Under the pieces are notes generated by a model. That model made no database searches. It saw nothing but the letters and a program-made list of their open reading frames with translations, and was not told where the DNA came from. The translations under genes and the position numbers were made by a program. A stretch of DNA of 64,000 nucleotides from Wolbachia endosymbiont (group B) of Parapoynx stratiotata. Lineage in GTDB: Bacteria > Pseudomonadota > Alphaproteobacteria > Rickettsiales > Anaplasmataceae. Below, piece after piece: positions 33,563-43,086 of this stretch. Numbering within the stretch: the first letter of the stretch is position 1; every line of letters starts with the position of its first letter. Location: positions 806,001-870,000 of the forward strand of contig NZ_OX366335.1 of assembly GCF_947250635.1 (NCBI RefSeq), given 5' to 3'.

Positions 33563-33970
33563 TTAATTAAGAGACTGACTAGCTCCTTGAGTTTGTTCAG
33601 TGTGTGGGTGATGAAGATTGCTGTTTACACCCTCGTTTCCAATTGTCTCTACAAACGCCTGTAATTTTAGTTTAGGAGCGTACCTCTTTTCAACATTAAA
33701 GTCTACAAAGTAAAATAGTGTATTATTTCGGACTCCTACTCTTTCTTCTTTAAAGTCATTTTTGTGCACCTCAAAAAATCTCTCCATGCCAAAGAATTTC
33801 GCCTTTTGAAAATCATATCTATAATGTGTTGATAGAAAATCCACCAATGGTTTATTATTGTGCAGGAAAATTTCTTTTTTTACTTCATCAGCCTTATTAA
33901 TTAAAATATGTGCATATTCTGGATATAGCTTTTTTAAATTCTCTTCATTATCAAATTCATTACGTACGTT
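33563..33970 (-). pseudogene. Orphan gene, C-terminal part (5' end removed by IS256-A)
   Basis: The last 135 codons of a gene whose 5' part is missing beyond the IS256-A end at 33971. The sequence is hydrophilic with aromatic-rich stretches (FFGMERFFEVHKNDF, NTLFYFVDFNVEKRY) and ends in a polar tail (HHPHTEQTQGASQ). I do not recognise it. The apparent start MNVP is insertion-sequence sequence. No other part of the gene is in the window. Confidence 0.7.
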
Positions 33971-34615
33971 GGGAACGTTCAAAAAAGTGTGTCAAACCGA
34001 AAAAAAAGTAATAAATTGATATAAAAAATGGAGGTTTGATATGGGTCAAGCAAATAGAACTACTGGTTTGGTAGATTATAAAGAATTAGAAACAAATATC
34101 CTGTCATCTATACGAGAAGGAAGACCATTGACAGGAAGAGATGGAGCATTAACACCGTTTATAAAAAGGTTGCTAGAGGCAAGTCTGGAAGGTGAAATAG
34201 AAAGCCACATGTCAGCTAAAAGTGAAGAAAATAACCGAAGAAATGGAAGGAATGCAAAAACTTTACGTACAAGTTCAGGCTCATTTGAACTATTAACACC
34301 AAGAGACAGAGAAGGAAGCTTTGAACCGCAAATAGTCAAAAAAAGGCAAACAAGCCTACATCCAGAACTTGAAGCAAAGGTCTTAAGCACATATGCCAGT
34401 GGCATGGGATACAGAGATATAGCTTCACATGTTGAGGAAATATATGACCACAAAATATCAGCAGCAGAGATATCCAGTATTACTGATAAACTGCTACCAG
34501 TAATCAATGAATGGCGCAGCCGCCCACTGCAATCAGTGTATCCAATAGTGTTTATGGATGGCATGTTCTTTAAGGTCAAGGAGGACGGACATTGTATAAG
34601 TAAATGCATGTATAA
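33971..34615 (+). mobile_element. IS256-A copy 4 (5' half only)
   Basis: The left 645 bases of IS256-A on the plus strand, with the terminal repeat at 33971 and the first 190 or so codons of the transposase (from ATG 34041) up to CISKCMYK. It is cut by an inverted full copy at 34616. The matching right half is not on the other side of that copy. Confidence 0.93.
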
Positions 34616-35952
34616 GGGAACGTTCAAAAAAGTGTGTCAAGCCGCATTTTTAGTTCAACTCAATTTTCAATCTATCTGGAAAGAAAATATCAAGTTGAGA
34701 CATAGTTAAAGCCCAATTAGGGAGAGCCATAATCCACTTTTGCTCTACCTTTTTTATAGCACAATATACCTGTTTGTACAAGGCATTTGTACTAGTAAAT
34801 GAACCCTTAGTTTTAGTAAATTTCCTGATTTGTCTATGCAACCCCTCAATTGGATTGGTGGTGTAAATCAGCTTCCTAACTTGCCCAGAATACTTAAAAT
34901 AACTGGATAAGTTTTCCCAATTGTTCTGCCAGGATTTTATAACTAAAGGATACTTCTCTCCCCATTTTTCTTCCAGCTCAAGCAGATAATTCTCAGCGAT
35001 CTCTTTACTTGAAGCACGATATATTTTTTTCAAATCATTCATGAAAACTTTTACATCTTTGCTAGATACATATTTCAGTGAATTCCTTATCTGATGCACT
35101 ATACATAGCTGTACTTCTGCCTTAGGAAACACACTATTTATAGCCGCAGGAAAGCTTTTTAGCCCATCAATGCAGGCAATTAGAATATCTTCTACTCCTC
35201 GCTCTTTTAGGTCATTTAGAACTCCCAACCAGAAGTTAGCTCCTTCACTTTCAGCCAAATAAAAACCTAATACTTCTTTTCTGCCATTTTGATTTATGCC
35301 CAATATATTATACATGCATTTACTTATACAATGTCCGTCCTCCTTGACCTTAAAGAACATGCCATCCATAAACACTATTGGATACACTGATTGCAGTGGG
35401 CGGCTGCGCCATTCATTGATTACTGGTAGCAGTTTATCAGTAATACTGGATATCTCTGCTGCTGATATTTTGTGGTCATATATTTCCTCAACATGTGAAG
35501 CTATATCTCTGTATCCCATGCCACTGGCATATGTGCTTAAGACCTTTGCTTCAAGTTCTGGATGTAGGCTTGTTTGCCTTTTTTTGACTATTTGCGGTTC
35601 AAAGCTTCCTTCTCTGTCTCTTGGTGTTAATAGTTCAAATGAGCCTGAACTTGTACGTAAAGTTTTTGCATTCCTTCCATTTCTTCGGTTATTTTCTTCA
35701 CTTTTAGCTGACATGTGGCTTTCTATTTCACCTTCCAGACTTGCCTCTAGCAACCTTTTTATAAACGGTGTTAATGCTCCATCTCTTCCTGTCAATGGTC
35801 TTCCTTCTCGTATAGATGACAGGATATTTGTTTCTAATTCTTTATAATCTACCAAACCAGTAGTTCTATTTGCTTGACCCATATCAAACCTCCATTTTTT
35901 ATATCAATTTATTACTTTTTTTTCGGTTTGACACACTTTTTTGAACGTTCCC
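34616..35952 (-). mobile_element. IS256-A copy 5 (complete, inverted against copy 4)
   Basis: A complete 1337-bp IS256-A on the minus strand. The flanks are ATGTATAA (inside copy 4) on the left and ATTTTTGG (inside a recombinase gene) on the right. They do not match, so the right side was exchanged by recombination after insertion, or the adjacent DNA was deleted. Confidence 0.94.
34650..35882 (-). CDS. IS256 family transposase (IS256-A)
   Basis: Intact 410-residue mutator-type transposase, identical in protein sequence to the copies at 1471 and 5386. It has the DDE segments VFMDGMFFK, CIDGLKSFP and NPIEGLHRQ. Confidence 0.95.
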   Translation of the reverse strand: MGQANRTTGLVDYKELETNILSSIREGRPLTGRDGALTPFIKRLLEASLEGEIESHMSAKSEENNRRNGRNAKTLRTSSGSFELLTPRDREGSFEPQIVKKRQTSLHPELEAKVLSTYASGMGYRDIASHVEEIYDHKISAAEISSITDKLLPVINEWRSRPLQSVYPIVFMDGMFFKVKEDGHCISKCMYNILGINQNGRKEVLGFYLAESEGANFWLGVLNDLKERGVEDILIACIDGLKSFPAAINSVFPKAEVQLCIVHQIRNSLKYVSSKDVKVFMNDLKKIYRASSKEIAENYLLELEEKWGEKYPLVIKSWQNNWENLSSYFKYSGQVRKLIYTTNPIEGLHRQIRKFTKTKGSFTSTNALYKQVYCAIKKVEQKWIMALPNWALTMSQLDIFFPDRLKIELN

Positions 35953-36454
35953 ATTTTTGGTGCTAAATAATTTAATCTTAAAATTTGGTGTATACGTCTT
36001 GTACCTATATTAATTTTGGCACTCAGCTCTTTCACACTTTCGTATTTTCCTTCTTCTAGTTCCCGTTTCCACAGGTAGGCTCTTACCACTGCTTTTAGCA
36101 ATGCATTATTTGTTTTTCCTTCTGGTTCTATTACTACACATTTGTTTCCTTTCTTTTTTATTGGTATAAATTTTTCCTCTGATTCAGAACTCACCTCTAT
36201 TCCATCCTCTCTCACCAATACTGTTCTTATTAACTTTTTCACTACTTCTTTCTGTTTTCCAAAACTTAAATTTTTCCACTCTTCTGCTTTTTCTCTCCAT
36301 TTTTCATATAGCTGCTCCGCTTTCTTCATTATTTCTTTTTCCACTTCTCCTGCTACTATTGTTCGGTTTATTGATTCACAATTCTTTCCCCTTAAGTGAT
36401 TGTTGCATACGTAATATCGGTACCTTTTATTCTCTTTTTTTGAGTACGTCAAAG
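35953..36454 (-). pseudogene. Large serine recombinase fragment (prophage WO-like)
   Basis: About 167 codons from the C-terminal half of a large serine recombinase: the zinc-ribbon region (YRYYVCNNHLRGKNCESIN), a coiled-coil stretch (KAEQLYEKWREKAEEWKNL) and a DNA-binding-like C-terminal segment (SAKINIGTRRIHQILRLNYL). The catalytic resolvase domain is absent. The 5' side is cut by the IS6-like element at 36455 and the 3' side by IS256-A at 35952. The closest known use is the integrase of Wolbachia phage WO, so this may be a prophage scar. Confidence 0.75.
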
Positions 36455-37200
36455 GGTTCTGTCGCATTTGTAGGGAAGTAGAAAGAAGAATGATATAATT
36501 GTCTAAAAAAAAAGCAAAGATGTTTCGTATCAATCAAAAATTGTTGCCATATTTCAAAGGATTTAGCTTTTCAGAGGATGTTATCTGTATACATGAAATG
36601 TCGATTCTCTTTGAGCTATCGAGATTTGGAAGAAATGATGAGTATAAGGGGAGCAAAATGCTACGTTACAAAGGTGGGTTATCACCACTGATAGATGAGG
36701 CAGTAAGGAAAAGAAAGAAGCAGGTTGGTAGTAGTTGGAGAGACTTACATTAAATTAAACGGTAAATGGGTTTATTTATATACTGTAGACTTGTGTGTTA
36801 GTAGAGACAAGTCTGCAGCACTTGCATTCTTTCGTAAAGCCTTCAGGAGTAACTATCTTCCTGAGAAAATTGTAATTGATAAAAGCGGCAGTAATACTGC
36901 TGCTCTTGATGATTTGAATGCAGAAATTTCTGAAGATTACAGTTCTTCAAATAAAATATCTAAATAATATTGTTGATAGATTTATCAAAAAACTAATAAA
37001 GCCAATGCTTGGGTTTAAAAGCTTCCATTCCGCAAAGATTACCATCACAGGCATAGAAAATATTCGTATGATTCAAGAAAGACAAATTATTAAAATAATG
37101 TTTCTACTTTTGAGAATTTTGCTATGTTAATGGCTTCATAACTCCTATAATCCCACCTTTAATGATCTTCTTTCCTATGGTTTATAGATGCGACAGAACC
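36455..37200 (+). mobile_element. IS6-like element copy 1 (746 bp, frameshifted)
   Basis: The ends are GGTTCTGTCGCATTTG and, inverted, CGACAGAACC. The coding region shows IS6-family transposase sequence in three frames: FSFSEDVICIHEMSILFELS (then LSYRDLEEMMSIRG in the next frame), SPLIDEAVRKRKKQVGSSWR, GETYIKLNGKWVYLYTVDL, KIVIDKSGSNTAALDDL, and IKYLNNIVDRFIKK with PMLGFKSFHSAKITI. At least three frame breaks make it unable to encode a whole enzyme. The flanking bases (CGTCAAAG and AGCCATTA) do not form a target duplication. Confidence 0.88.
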
Positions 37201-37228
37201 AGCCATTATACCTCTGCATATAATGGCT
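37201..37228. terminator. Perfect hairpin beside the IS6-like end
   Basis: A 10-bp perfect inverted repeat, AGCCATTATA and TATAATGGCT, with an 8-base loop. It abuts the right end of IS6-like copy 1. It may be the terminator of a gene lost to the left; the T-run is weak (TTTCAG). Confidence 0.55.
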
Positions 37229-37307
37229 TTTCAGATTGCTTGTACGATAGGATATATATTGATTTTTATTACTAGTGCAGATACGATAAAGCTTTAAGCA
37301 CTACAAG

Positions 37308-38837
37308 ATGGAGCAATTTGAGAGCTTTTACATCACTACGCCAATATATTACGTAAACGACAAGCCACATATCGGCCACGCATATACTTCCCTTATCTGT
37401 GATGTTACAGCTAGATTTATGAAATTAGCTGGAAAGAACGTCAAATTTACCACTGGTACAGATGAACATGGACAGAAAATTGAAAAAGCGGCTAAGGTAA
37501 AGGGAATAGAGCCAAAAGAATTTACAGATGAAATAAGTGTTACGTTCAGAAAATTGGCTGAGCTAATGAACTTTGATTATGATGATTTTATTCGCACCAC
37601 AGAAGAACGTCATGAAAAAGCAGTTATAGCTCTATGGAATAGGCTTGAAGAGAGAGGGCAAATATATCTGGATTCTTACTCAGGTTGGTATTCAGTTCGT
37701 GATGAAGCGTTTTATCAGGAATCAGAGTTGATAGATGGCAGAGCACCAACAGGTGCTGAAGTTCAGTGGATAAAAGAAGAGAGCTACTTTTTTCGTTTGT
37801 CAAGTTGGCAAAATAAATTACTAGAGTTATACGAAAATCAGCCGAATTTCATCTTTCCTGAGAGCAGAAAAAACGAGGTGGTATCGTTTGTAAAATCAGG
37901 ACTTACTGACCTTTCGATTTCTCGTACTAGTTTTAATTGGGGAATAAAAGTACCAGGGAATGACAAGCACGTAATTTATGTTTGGATAGATGCGCTCACT
38001 AACTATCTCACATCAATAGGCTTTCCTAATATAGAAGATGAGGAATATAAGAAGTTTTGGACAAACTCCTTCAACGTTCATGTGATCGGTAAAGACATAT
38101 TGCGTTTTCACGCTATATACTGGCCAGCTATTCTTCTTGCAGCAGATTTACCACTGCCAAAGCAAATTGCAGTTCATGGTTGGTGGCTAAACGAGGGGGA
38201 AAAAATATCCAAATCCCTTGGTAACGTTATAGATCCAATTGATCTTGCAGAAGAGTTTGGTGTTGATCAACTACGCTATTTTCTCCTTCGGGAAGCAAGT
38301 TTCGGTCAAGATGGTAATTTCAGTAAGAAGAACATGATCAGCCGCATAAACTCAGAGCTGGCAAACAATATAGGCAATTTAGTGCAAAGAACAATTTCAT
38401 TTCTGCACAAGCAATGCTTTGGAGTTGTACCAGTGGTCGATCGCAATTTGCTTAAAGATGATGAGAGTTTACCAAATTGCAAAGCCATAATTGATCAAGT
38501 AATGGATCATCTATCAAAGTATGAATTTAACCAGATTATACTCCTGATTATCAATATCTCTTCCAAGGCCAATGCTTACATAGATAAAAGTGCACCCTGG
38601 ACACTCAGTAAAACCGATAGAGAGCGCATGGATTTAGTAATCTACAAATTACTTGAATACATTAGAATGATTGGCATTTTGCTGCAGCCAATTGCTCCAA
38701 AGTCAGCAAAAATGATACTCGATCAGTTGCAAATTCCAAAAGAACAACGTGATTTAAAATCTCTGTGCAACGCATGTGTAAGCTTAGGCATTACACTGCC
38801 TAAACCTACGCCGATTTTTTTGAGGATCGATATTTAA
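37308..38837 (+). CDS. metG: Methionyl-tRNA synthetase
   Basis: A 509-residue class I MetRS of the short form, without the C-terminal dimerisation domain. The signature HIGH is in KPHIGHAYTS (about 19-28), KMSKS appears as KISKS in GEKISKSLGN (about 302), and the anticodon-binding helical domain follows. It charges tRNA-Met, including the initiator. It is bracketed by two identical inverted IS6-like copies. Confidence 0.96.
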   Translation: MEQFESFYITTPIYYVNDKPHIGHAYTSLICDVTARFMKLAGKNVKFTTGTDEHGQKIEKAAKVKGIEPKEFTDEISVTFRKLAELMNFDYDDFIRTTEERHEKAVIALWNRLEERGQIYLDSYSGWYSVRDEAFYQESELIDGRAPTGAEVQWIKEESYFFRLSSWQNKLLELYENQPNFIFPESRKNEVVSFVKSGLTDLSISRTSFNWGIKVPGNDKHVIYVWIDALTNYLTSIGFPNIEDEEYKKFWTNSFNVHVIGKDILRFHAIYWPAILLAADLPLPKQIAVHGWWLNEGEKISKSLGNVIDPIDLAEEFGVDQLRYFLLREASFGQDGNFSKKNMISRINSELANNIGNLVQRTISFLHKQCFGVVPVVDRNLLKDDESLPNCKAIIDQVMDHLSKYEFNQIILLIINISSKANAYIDKSAPWTLSKTDRERMDLVIYKLLEYIRMIGILLQPIAPKSAKMILDQLQIPKEQRDLKSLCNACVSLGITLPKPTPIFLRIDI

Positions 38838-38921
38838 AGAATCCTTAGTAAGCCGTTACAAGACTAGACTGAGTTGGCCGTTCTGTAGTTAGCCTTTTTA
38901 ATTCAACAGAGTCAAAAAAAA

Positions 38922-39667
38922 GGTTCTGTCGCATCTATAAACCATAGGAAAGAAGATCATTAAAGGTGGGATTATAGGAGTTATGAAGCCATTAACATAG
39001 CAAAATTCTCAAAAGTAGAAACATTATTTTAATAATTTGTCTTTCTTGAATCATACGAATATTTTCTATGCCTGTGATGGTAATCTTTGCGGAATGGAAG
39101 CTTTTAAACCCAAGCATTGGCTTTATTAGTTTTTTGATAAATCTATCAACAATATTATTTAGATATTTTATTTGAAGAACTGTAATCTTCAGAAATTTCT
39201 GCATTCAAATCATCAAGAGCAGCAGTATTACTGCCGCTTTTATCAATTACAATTTTCTCAGGAAGATAGTTACTCCTGAAGGCTTTACGAAAGAATGCAA
39301 GTGCTGCAGACTTGTCTCTACTAACACACAAGTCTACAGTATATAAATAAACCCATTTACCGTTTAATTTAATGTAAGTCTCTCCAACTACTACCAACCT
39401 GCTTCTTTCTTTTCCTTACTGCCTCATCTATCAGTGGTGATAACCCACCTTTGTAACGTAGCATTTTGCTCCCCTTATACTCATCATTTCTTCCAAATCT
39501 CGATAGCTCAAAGAGAATCGACATTTCATGTATACAGATAACATCCTCTGAAAAGCTAAATCCTTTGAAATATGGCAACAATTTTTGATTGATACGAAAC
39601 ATCTTTGCTTTTTTTTTAGACAATTATATCATTCTTCTTTCTACTTCCCTACAAATGCGACAGAACC
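38922..39667 (-). mobile_element. IS6-like element copy 2 (746 bp, frameshifted)
   Basis: Same length as copy 1, in inverted orientation, with the same three open pieces of 84, 80 and 70 residues, identical in sequence. The left flank is a run of A and the right flank is GTCTTGAG, so there is no target duplication. It truncates the orphan gene copy at 39668-39778. Confidence 0.88.
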
Positions 39668-39778
39668 GTCTTGAGCGCCCATGCCTTTCTGCTTAGACAC
39701 TTGCTTAGTTTTCTGCAATGGTTTAACATTATTATCTGGTTGCTTGTCAATATTTGGTGTGTCTTGAAGCTGTGTCAT
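39668..39778 (-). pseudogene. 5' fragment of a paralogue of the 40233 orphan gene
   Basis: Starting at ATG 39778, 37 codons (MTQLQDTPNIDKQ, QKTKQVSKQKGMGAQD) resemble parts of the neighbouring orphan: its start MAQFKDTPSVEKK, and its internal INQISKQKGMGVQN. The frame is cut by the IS6-like end at 39667. It is a shortened tandem duplicate or an internally deleted copy. Confidence 0.7.
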
Positions 39779-39914
39779 ACCTGTTACGTAAAATCTTATA
39801 CCAAAATAAGTATATTAGTTAATTATGTAAAAATGATTAACATAGAATGAGCAACTCTTTATGCGGACACTTATGATTTATGATTATGGATTTTTAAATT
39901 TTTTCTTGTTGTAA

Positions 39915-40091
39915 GGTGACTCTAATCATTATTCACAGGCTGCTATATTAAAGAAGGAAAGAGTATCTAATGCTAATGGCGAGATTAACTGGCCACAAGT
40001 TTCTCAGGTTAGCCAAAAAGATTGGCAAGATGCAAGAAAAAGTTATCAATATTGGAATGATACTGATGACGGTAGTTTAATTGTCACCTAG
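39915..40091 (+). pseudogene. Short coding remnant, unknown
   Basis: A 58-codon open stretch without a start codon, ending in TAG. It reads naturally as protein (NHYSQAAILKKERVSNANG, INWPQVSQVSQKDWQDARKS). It looks like the 3' end of a lost gene. I cannot assign a family. The rest of the gap 39779-40232 is AT-rich sequence plus the hairpin at 40183. Confidence 0.35.
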
Positions 40092-40182
40092 ATATGTCCA
40101 TGCTATGAAAATTAGAAGCTGAATTCTTTATTACAGGCGTATTAATCAACCCTCATTCTAGAGCTAGAAGTTAGTAAAATCT

Positions 40183-40223
40183 CCTGTATAATAAACTTAT
40201 GTGACGCAAGTCTATTATACAGG
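40183..40223. terminator. Long hairpin 3' of the 40233 orphan
   Basis: The arms CCTGTATAATAAACTT and AAGTCTATTATACAGG pair over 16 positions with one mismatch and a 9-base loop. It lies 10 bases beyond the stop of the minus-strand orphan gene, where a terminator is expected. Only a short T-run (GATTTT) follows. Confidence 0.6.
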
Positions 40224-40232
40224 CTATGTGCA

Positions 40233-41315
40233 TTATCTTCCGCGACCTGTGTTTGTTTTTTCTACTTCAGGAGTATTGACAGGCGTTACCGATGGATCAT
40301 CAAGCTTTGTTGCTTGCTTTAAACCTTCTCTTATACTTTGATCTTGACTTAAAATTTTGTCGAAGTTTTTACTTTGTTGATTGCCATTCATCACGCTAAT
40401 TTCTAAGCCAGGTCCTTTATAATTGAAAGACTCGCCGGGTTGGACATTATTTTCCTTACCATCAATATTTAAGTTAATCGCATTAGTAACATTCGGAAAA
40501 GTTGTATCTTGCTCAGAACTATTGTATGTAATCTTAATATTGAGAGCTTTATCTTGATAATTAAATGCTTTTCCTGGTTCTAAATTGAACTCTTTTCCAT
40601 TTATATTTATGAAAGAGCTTTGACTCATACTATGTTGCTGAATTCCGTTATTTGATATACTTTTTTGAGCAGCTTCTTTTGTATCACGAGCATTTTCCAC
40701 ATTCTTTTCATCCTCACCAAAAAGTTTTTCTAATATTTTTTTCAAAAAGCGCCCCAAGAGACTAAGCAAGCCTTCTTCTTTCTGATTTTCTTGCGGTTGT
40801 GGTGTATCATCTTGCTTAAGTTCTCTGCTACTCTTTGAGTTTTGCACTCCCATGCCTTTCTGCTTAGAAATCTGATTAATTTCCCGTAATGGTTTATCAT
40901 TGTTATCTGGTTGCTTAAGCTCTTCACTACTCTTTGTAGTCATTGAAGCTTGAACTCCTATGTCTTTTTGTTTAGAAATTTGCTTAGTTTCCTGCAATGA
41001 TTTATCATTGCTGTCTGGTCTACTACTTTTATTTATACCAAATTCCTTTCTTAGCTCTTGTGTTGATCTTGTGAGTTTACGTATTTCCTCATTTTCTTGC
41101 CTTTGTCGTCTTTGAAGCTCTTTATTTAATTCAGCAACATTCTTCATCTTGCCTTCGAGTTCTTGATTTCTTGCAGCATTCAGAGCCTTTGTTCCTTTTG
41201 CTATATGATCAACCTTCTCTTCTAGCGATGTGCCTTCCGGAAAAGCACCTGGAGAACGTTTAAAAACGTCTTTGAATTTCTTTTCAACACTTGGTGTGTC
41301 TTTAAACTGTGCCAT
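40233..41315 (-). CDS. Wolbachia orphan with coiled coil and twin beta repeats
   Basis: A 360-residue hydrophilic protein that I do not recognise. Residues 45-95 form a coiled coil (KMKNVAELNKELQRRQRQEN). Residues 100-175 hold repeated short units (ETKQISKQKDIGVQ, EINQISKQKGMGVQ). There is a short amphipathic stretch LLSLLGRFLKKILEKLFG (about 185-202). Two similar beta-like units follow: INGKEFNLEPGKAFNYQDKA and IDGKENNVQPGESFNYKGPG. The end is positively charged (GRGR). It has no signal peptide. A truncated paralogue lies just downstream. A secreted or surface role is possible but not shown. Confidence 0.65.
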   Translation of the reverse strand: MAQFKDTPSVEKKFKDVFKRSPGAFPEGTSLEEKVDHIAKGTKALNAARNQELEGKMKNVAELNKELQRRQRQENEEIRKLTRSTQELRKEFGINKSSRPDSNDKSLQETKQISKQKDIGVQASMTTKSSEELKQPDNNDKPLREINQISKQKGMGVQNSKSSRELKQDDTPQPQENQKEEGLLSLLGRFLKKILEKLFGEDEKNVENARDTKEAAQKSISNNGIQQHSMSQSSFININGKEFNLEPGKAFNYQDKALNIKITYNSSEQDTTFPNVTNAINLNIDGKENNVQPGESFNYKGPGLEISVMNGNQQSKNFDKILSQDQSIREGLKQATKLDDPSVTPVNTPEVEKTNTGRGR

Positions 41316-41440
41316 ACCTACTACCTGAAAGCATATAATATAACCAGTGTATTAGGTTACTATGTAAAAATGATTAACATAGAAGCTTTATCATCAAAAT
41401 ATTATTTACTTATTAGTTTAAAATACGTCACAATATAAAA

Positions 41441-42082
41441 ATGAAAAATAGCCGATTAGCGGTAGTATTCGATTGGGATAATACCTTAGTTGATACTCAA
41501 GATAATATTTCTAATGCCATTAAGCATACTTTAGATTTGATGGGATCTGGCAGTAAAGTTGTTGATAGAAATTCTCATGAATCAAGAAAGAGCTACATGG
41601 TCAATTTGTTTGGTGATCAGTGGAAAAAAGCGAATCAGATATATCAAAAATACCTAGATAATGCATTGTTACAAAATATTACTCTGAATGAAGGAGTAGA
41701 GAAAATGCTGCAGACACTGAAAAGCCACAATATTTACCTAGCGATAGTTAGCAATAAGAAAAATACTAATTTACGTCAAGAAGTTGCCTACTTTAAACTA
41801 GATTCTTACTTTGAAAGAATAGTTGGATCATGTGATACTGCAGAAGATAAACCATCTGCAACTCCACTGCTATTTGCACTAGAGGAGAGTACGCTACCTG
41901 TAAATAGAGAAAATGTGTTTTTTGTTGGTGACAGCATCACAGATATTCTATGTGCACAAAATGCAAATTGCTTACCTATTGTATACGGACAATCAATAAG
42001 AGGTTATGAAGATTTGTTATATTTTCAACATTTTAATAAACTTACAGAATTCATAGTAAAGTATTTGAAAGATAGGTGGTAA
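41441..42082 (+). CDS. HAD-family phosphatase (phosphoglycolate phosphatase-like)
   Basis: A 213-residue haloacid-dehalogenase-fold hydrolase. Motif I is VFDWDNTLVDT (about 9-19, nucleophile Asp), motif II AIVSNKKN (about 106), the Lys of motif III is EDKPSATP (about 139), and motif IV is FFVGDSITDILCA (about 164). The helical cap lies between motifs I and II. Gph-like phosphatases clear 2-phosphoglycolate or similar small phosphates; the exact substrate is unknown. The stop overlaps the next start (TAATG). Confidence 0.85.
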   Translation: MKNSRLAVVFDWDNTLVDTQDNISNAIKHTLDLMGSGSKVVDRNSHESRKSYMVNLFGDQWKKANQIYQKYLDNALLQNITLNEGVEKMLQTLKSHNIYLAIVSNKKNTNLRQEVAYFKLDSYFERIVGSCDTAEDKPSATPLLFALEESTLPVNRENVFFVGDSITDILCAQNANCLPIVYGQSIRGYEDLLYFQHFNKLTEFIVKYLKDRW

Positions 42083-42555
42083 TGACAGAGATCGCTAGTG
42101 TACACAGGCGCTTTTGCGCATATTTAATAGATGTAGCAATTTTATTAATTCCAACCTTACTAATTGTGTTGTCATTAGGGGATTTTCCATTAATTTTACA
42201 CCTTTCATACATGTGTATAAATTGTGGCTACTTTACATATTTTATATCTTCAACAGCTCAAGCAACTCCTGGTCAACAGTTAATGAATATATATACTATC
42301 ACTTTAGATAGTTCTAAAATAGGTTTGAGCTTAGCATTTGATCGCACTATCTCTCAGTTTTTTCTTCCTATGCTAAATAATTCAATTATCACCTTTATCA
42401 AACTTTTTCAAACATCAGTAAATGCTTTAAGTACACTAGAAGTGATTATAGTGATGCTTACCTTCAGTTGGTATTTAGTTGCTTGCTTCTCTCAGAGGAA
42501 ACAGGCATTTCATGATGTGCTATTTGATACGATTGTTGTGAGAAAAATGAATTGA
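42082..42555 (+). CDS. RDD family membrane protein
   Basis: A 157-residue protein with three to four membrane helices. The start has the RDD-like pattern HRRFCAYLIDVAIL (Arg and Asp conserved). QATPGQQLMNIYTI is the family's middle motif, and the end is AFHDVLFDTIVV. I choose ATG 42082, which overlaps the previous stop, over a GTG two codons upstream. The role of RDD proteins is uncertain; some are linked to ion exchange. Confidence 0.8.
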   Translation: MTEIASVHRRFCAYLIDVAILLIPTLLIVLSLGDFPLILHLSYMCINCGYFTYFISSTAQATPGQQLMNIYTITLDSSKIGLSLAFDRTISQFFLPMLNNSIITFIKLFQTSVNALSTLEVIIVMLTFSWYLVACFSQRKQAFHDVLFDTIVVRKMN

Positions 42556-42608
42556 TGTTGCCTTGATTGTTATGTAGATTACATTGGTATATTAGCTAAA
42601 GAAAGGTT

Positions 42609-43085
42609 ATGAATAAAGAAATAGTAGAACATTTAAATAAATTACTTACAAATGAGCTGACTTCTGTACGCCAGTATCTTTTGCATTTTGCGATTCTTAA
42701 AGATAGCGGAATCAATAAACTTGCAGAAAAGATGAAAAACGAGCTTAATGAAGAACTTGAGCATGCAAATAGGCTAGCAGAAAGAATTTTACTGCTTAAG
42801 GGCGTGCCAAATTTTCAAGATACAAATCAAATCTCAAAGTATGAAGGAAAGTTCACAAAAGATACAATACAGAAAATCTTAGAAGATAATTTTAAGTTGG
42901 AAGAAGGAGGTATAAAGGGCATCAGAGAGGCAATTTCTGTTGCTGAAAAAGAAAAGGATTGCGTTAGTGTAATGTTATTAGAAGAGCTAATGAAAAATGA
43001 GGAAGAGCACTTACATTGGATTAAAGGACAGATCGACCTTATTGAACTTGTAGGTATCGAAAATTACTTGAGAACACAAATATAG
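42609..43085 (+). CDS. bfr: Bacterioferritin
   Basis: A 158-residue four-helix ferritin of the bacterioferritin type. All six di-iron ligands known from E. coli Bfr can be placed: Glu in TNELTS, Glu and His in NEELEHAN, Glu in FKLEEGG, and Glu and His in LLEELMKNEEEH. The residue that aligns with the heme-binding Met52 of E. coli is Leu (EEL instead of DEM), so heme binding at the dimer interface may be lost. It stores iron as a 24-mer and limits Fenton chemistry. surf1 starts one base after its stop. Confidence 0.9.
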   Translation: MNKEIVEHLNKLLTNELTSVRQYLLHFAILKDSGINKLAEKMKNELNEELEHANRLAERILLLKGVPNFQDTNQISKYEGKFTKDTIQKILEDNFKLEEGGIKGIREAISVAEKEKDCVSVMLLEELMKNEEEHLHWIKGQIDLIELVGIENYLRTQI

Positions 43086-43086
43086 A

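Noticed and set aside
33407..33664. 85-residue plus-strand frame
   Set aside because: It runs antisense into the truncated orphan, has no ribosome site and resembles nothing I know.
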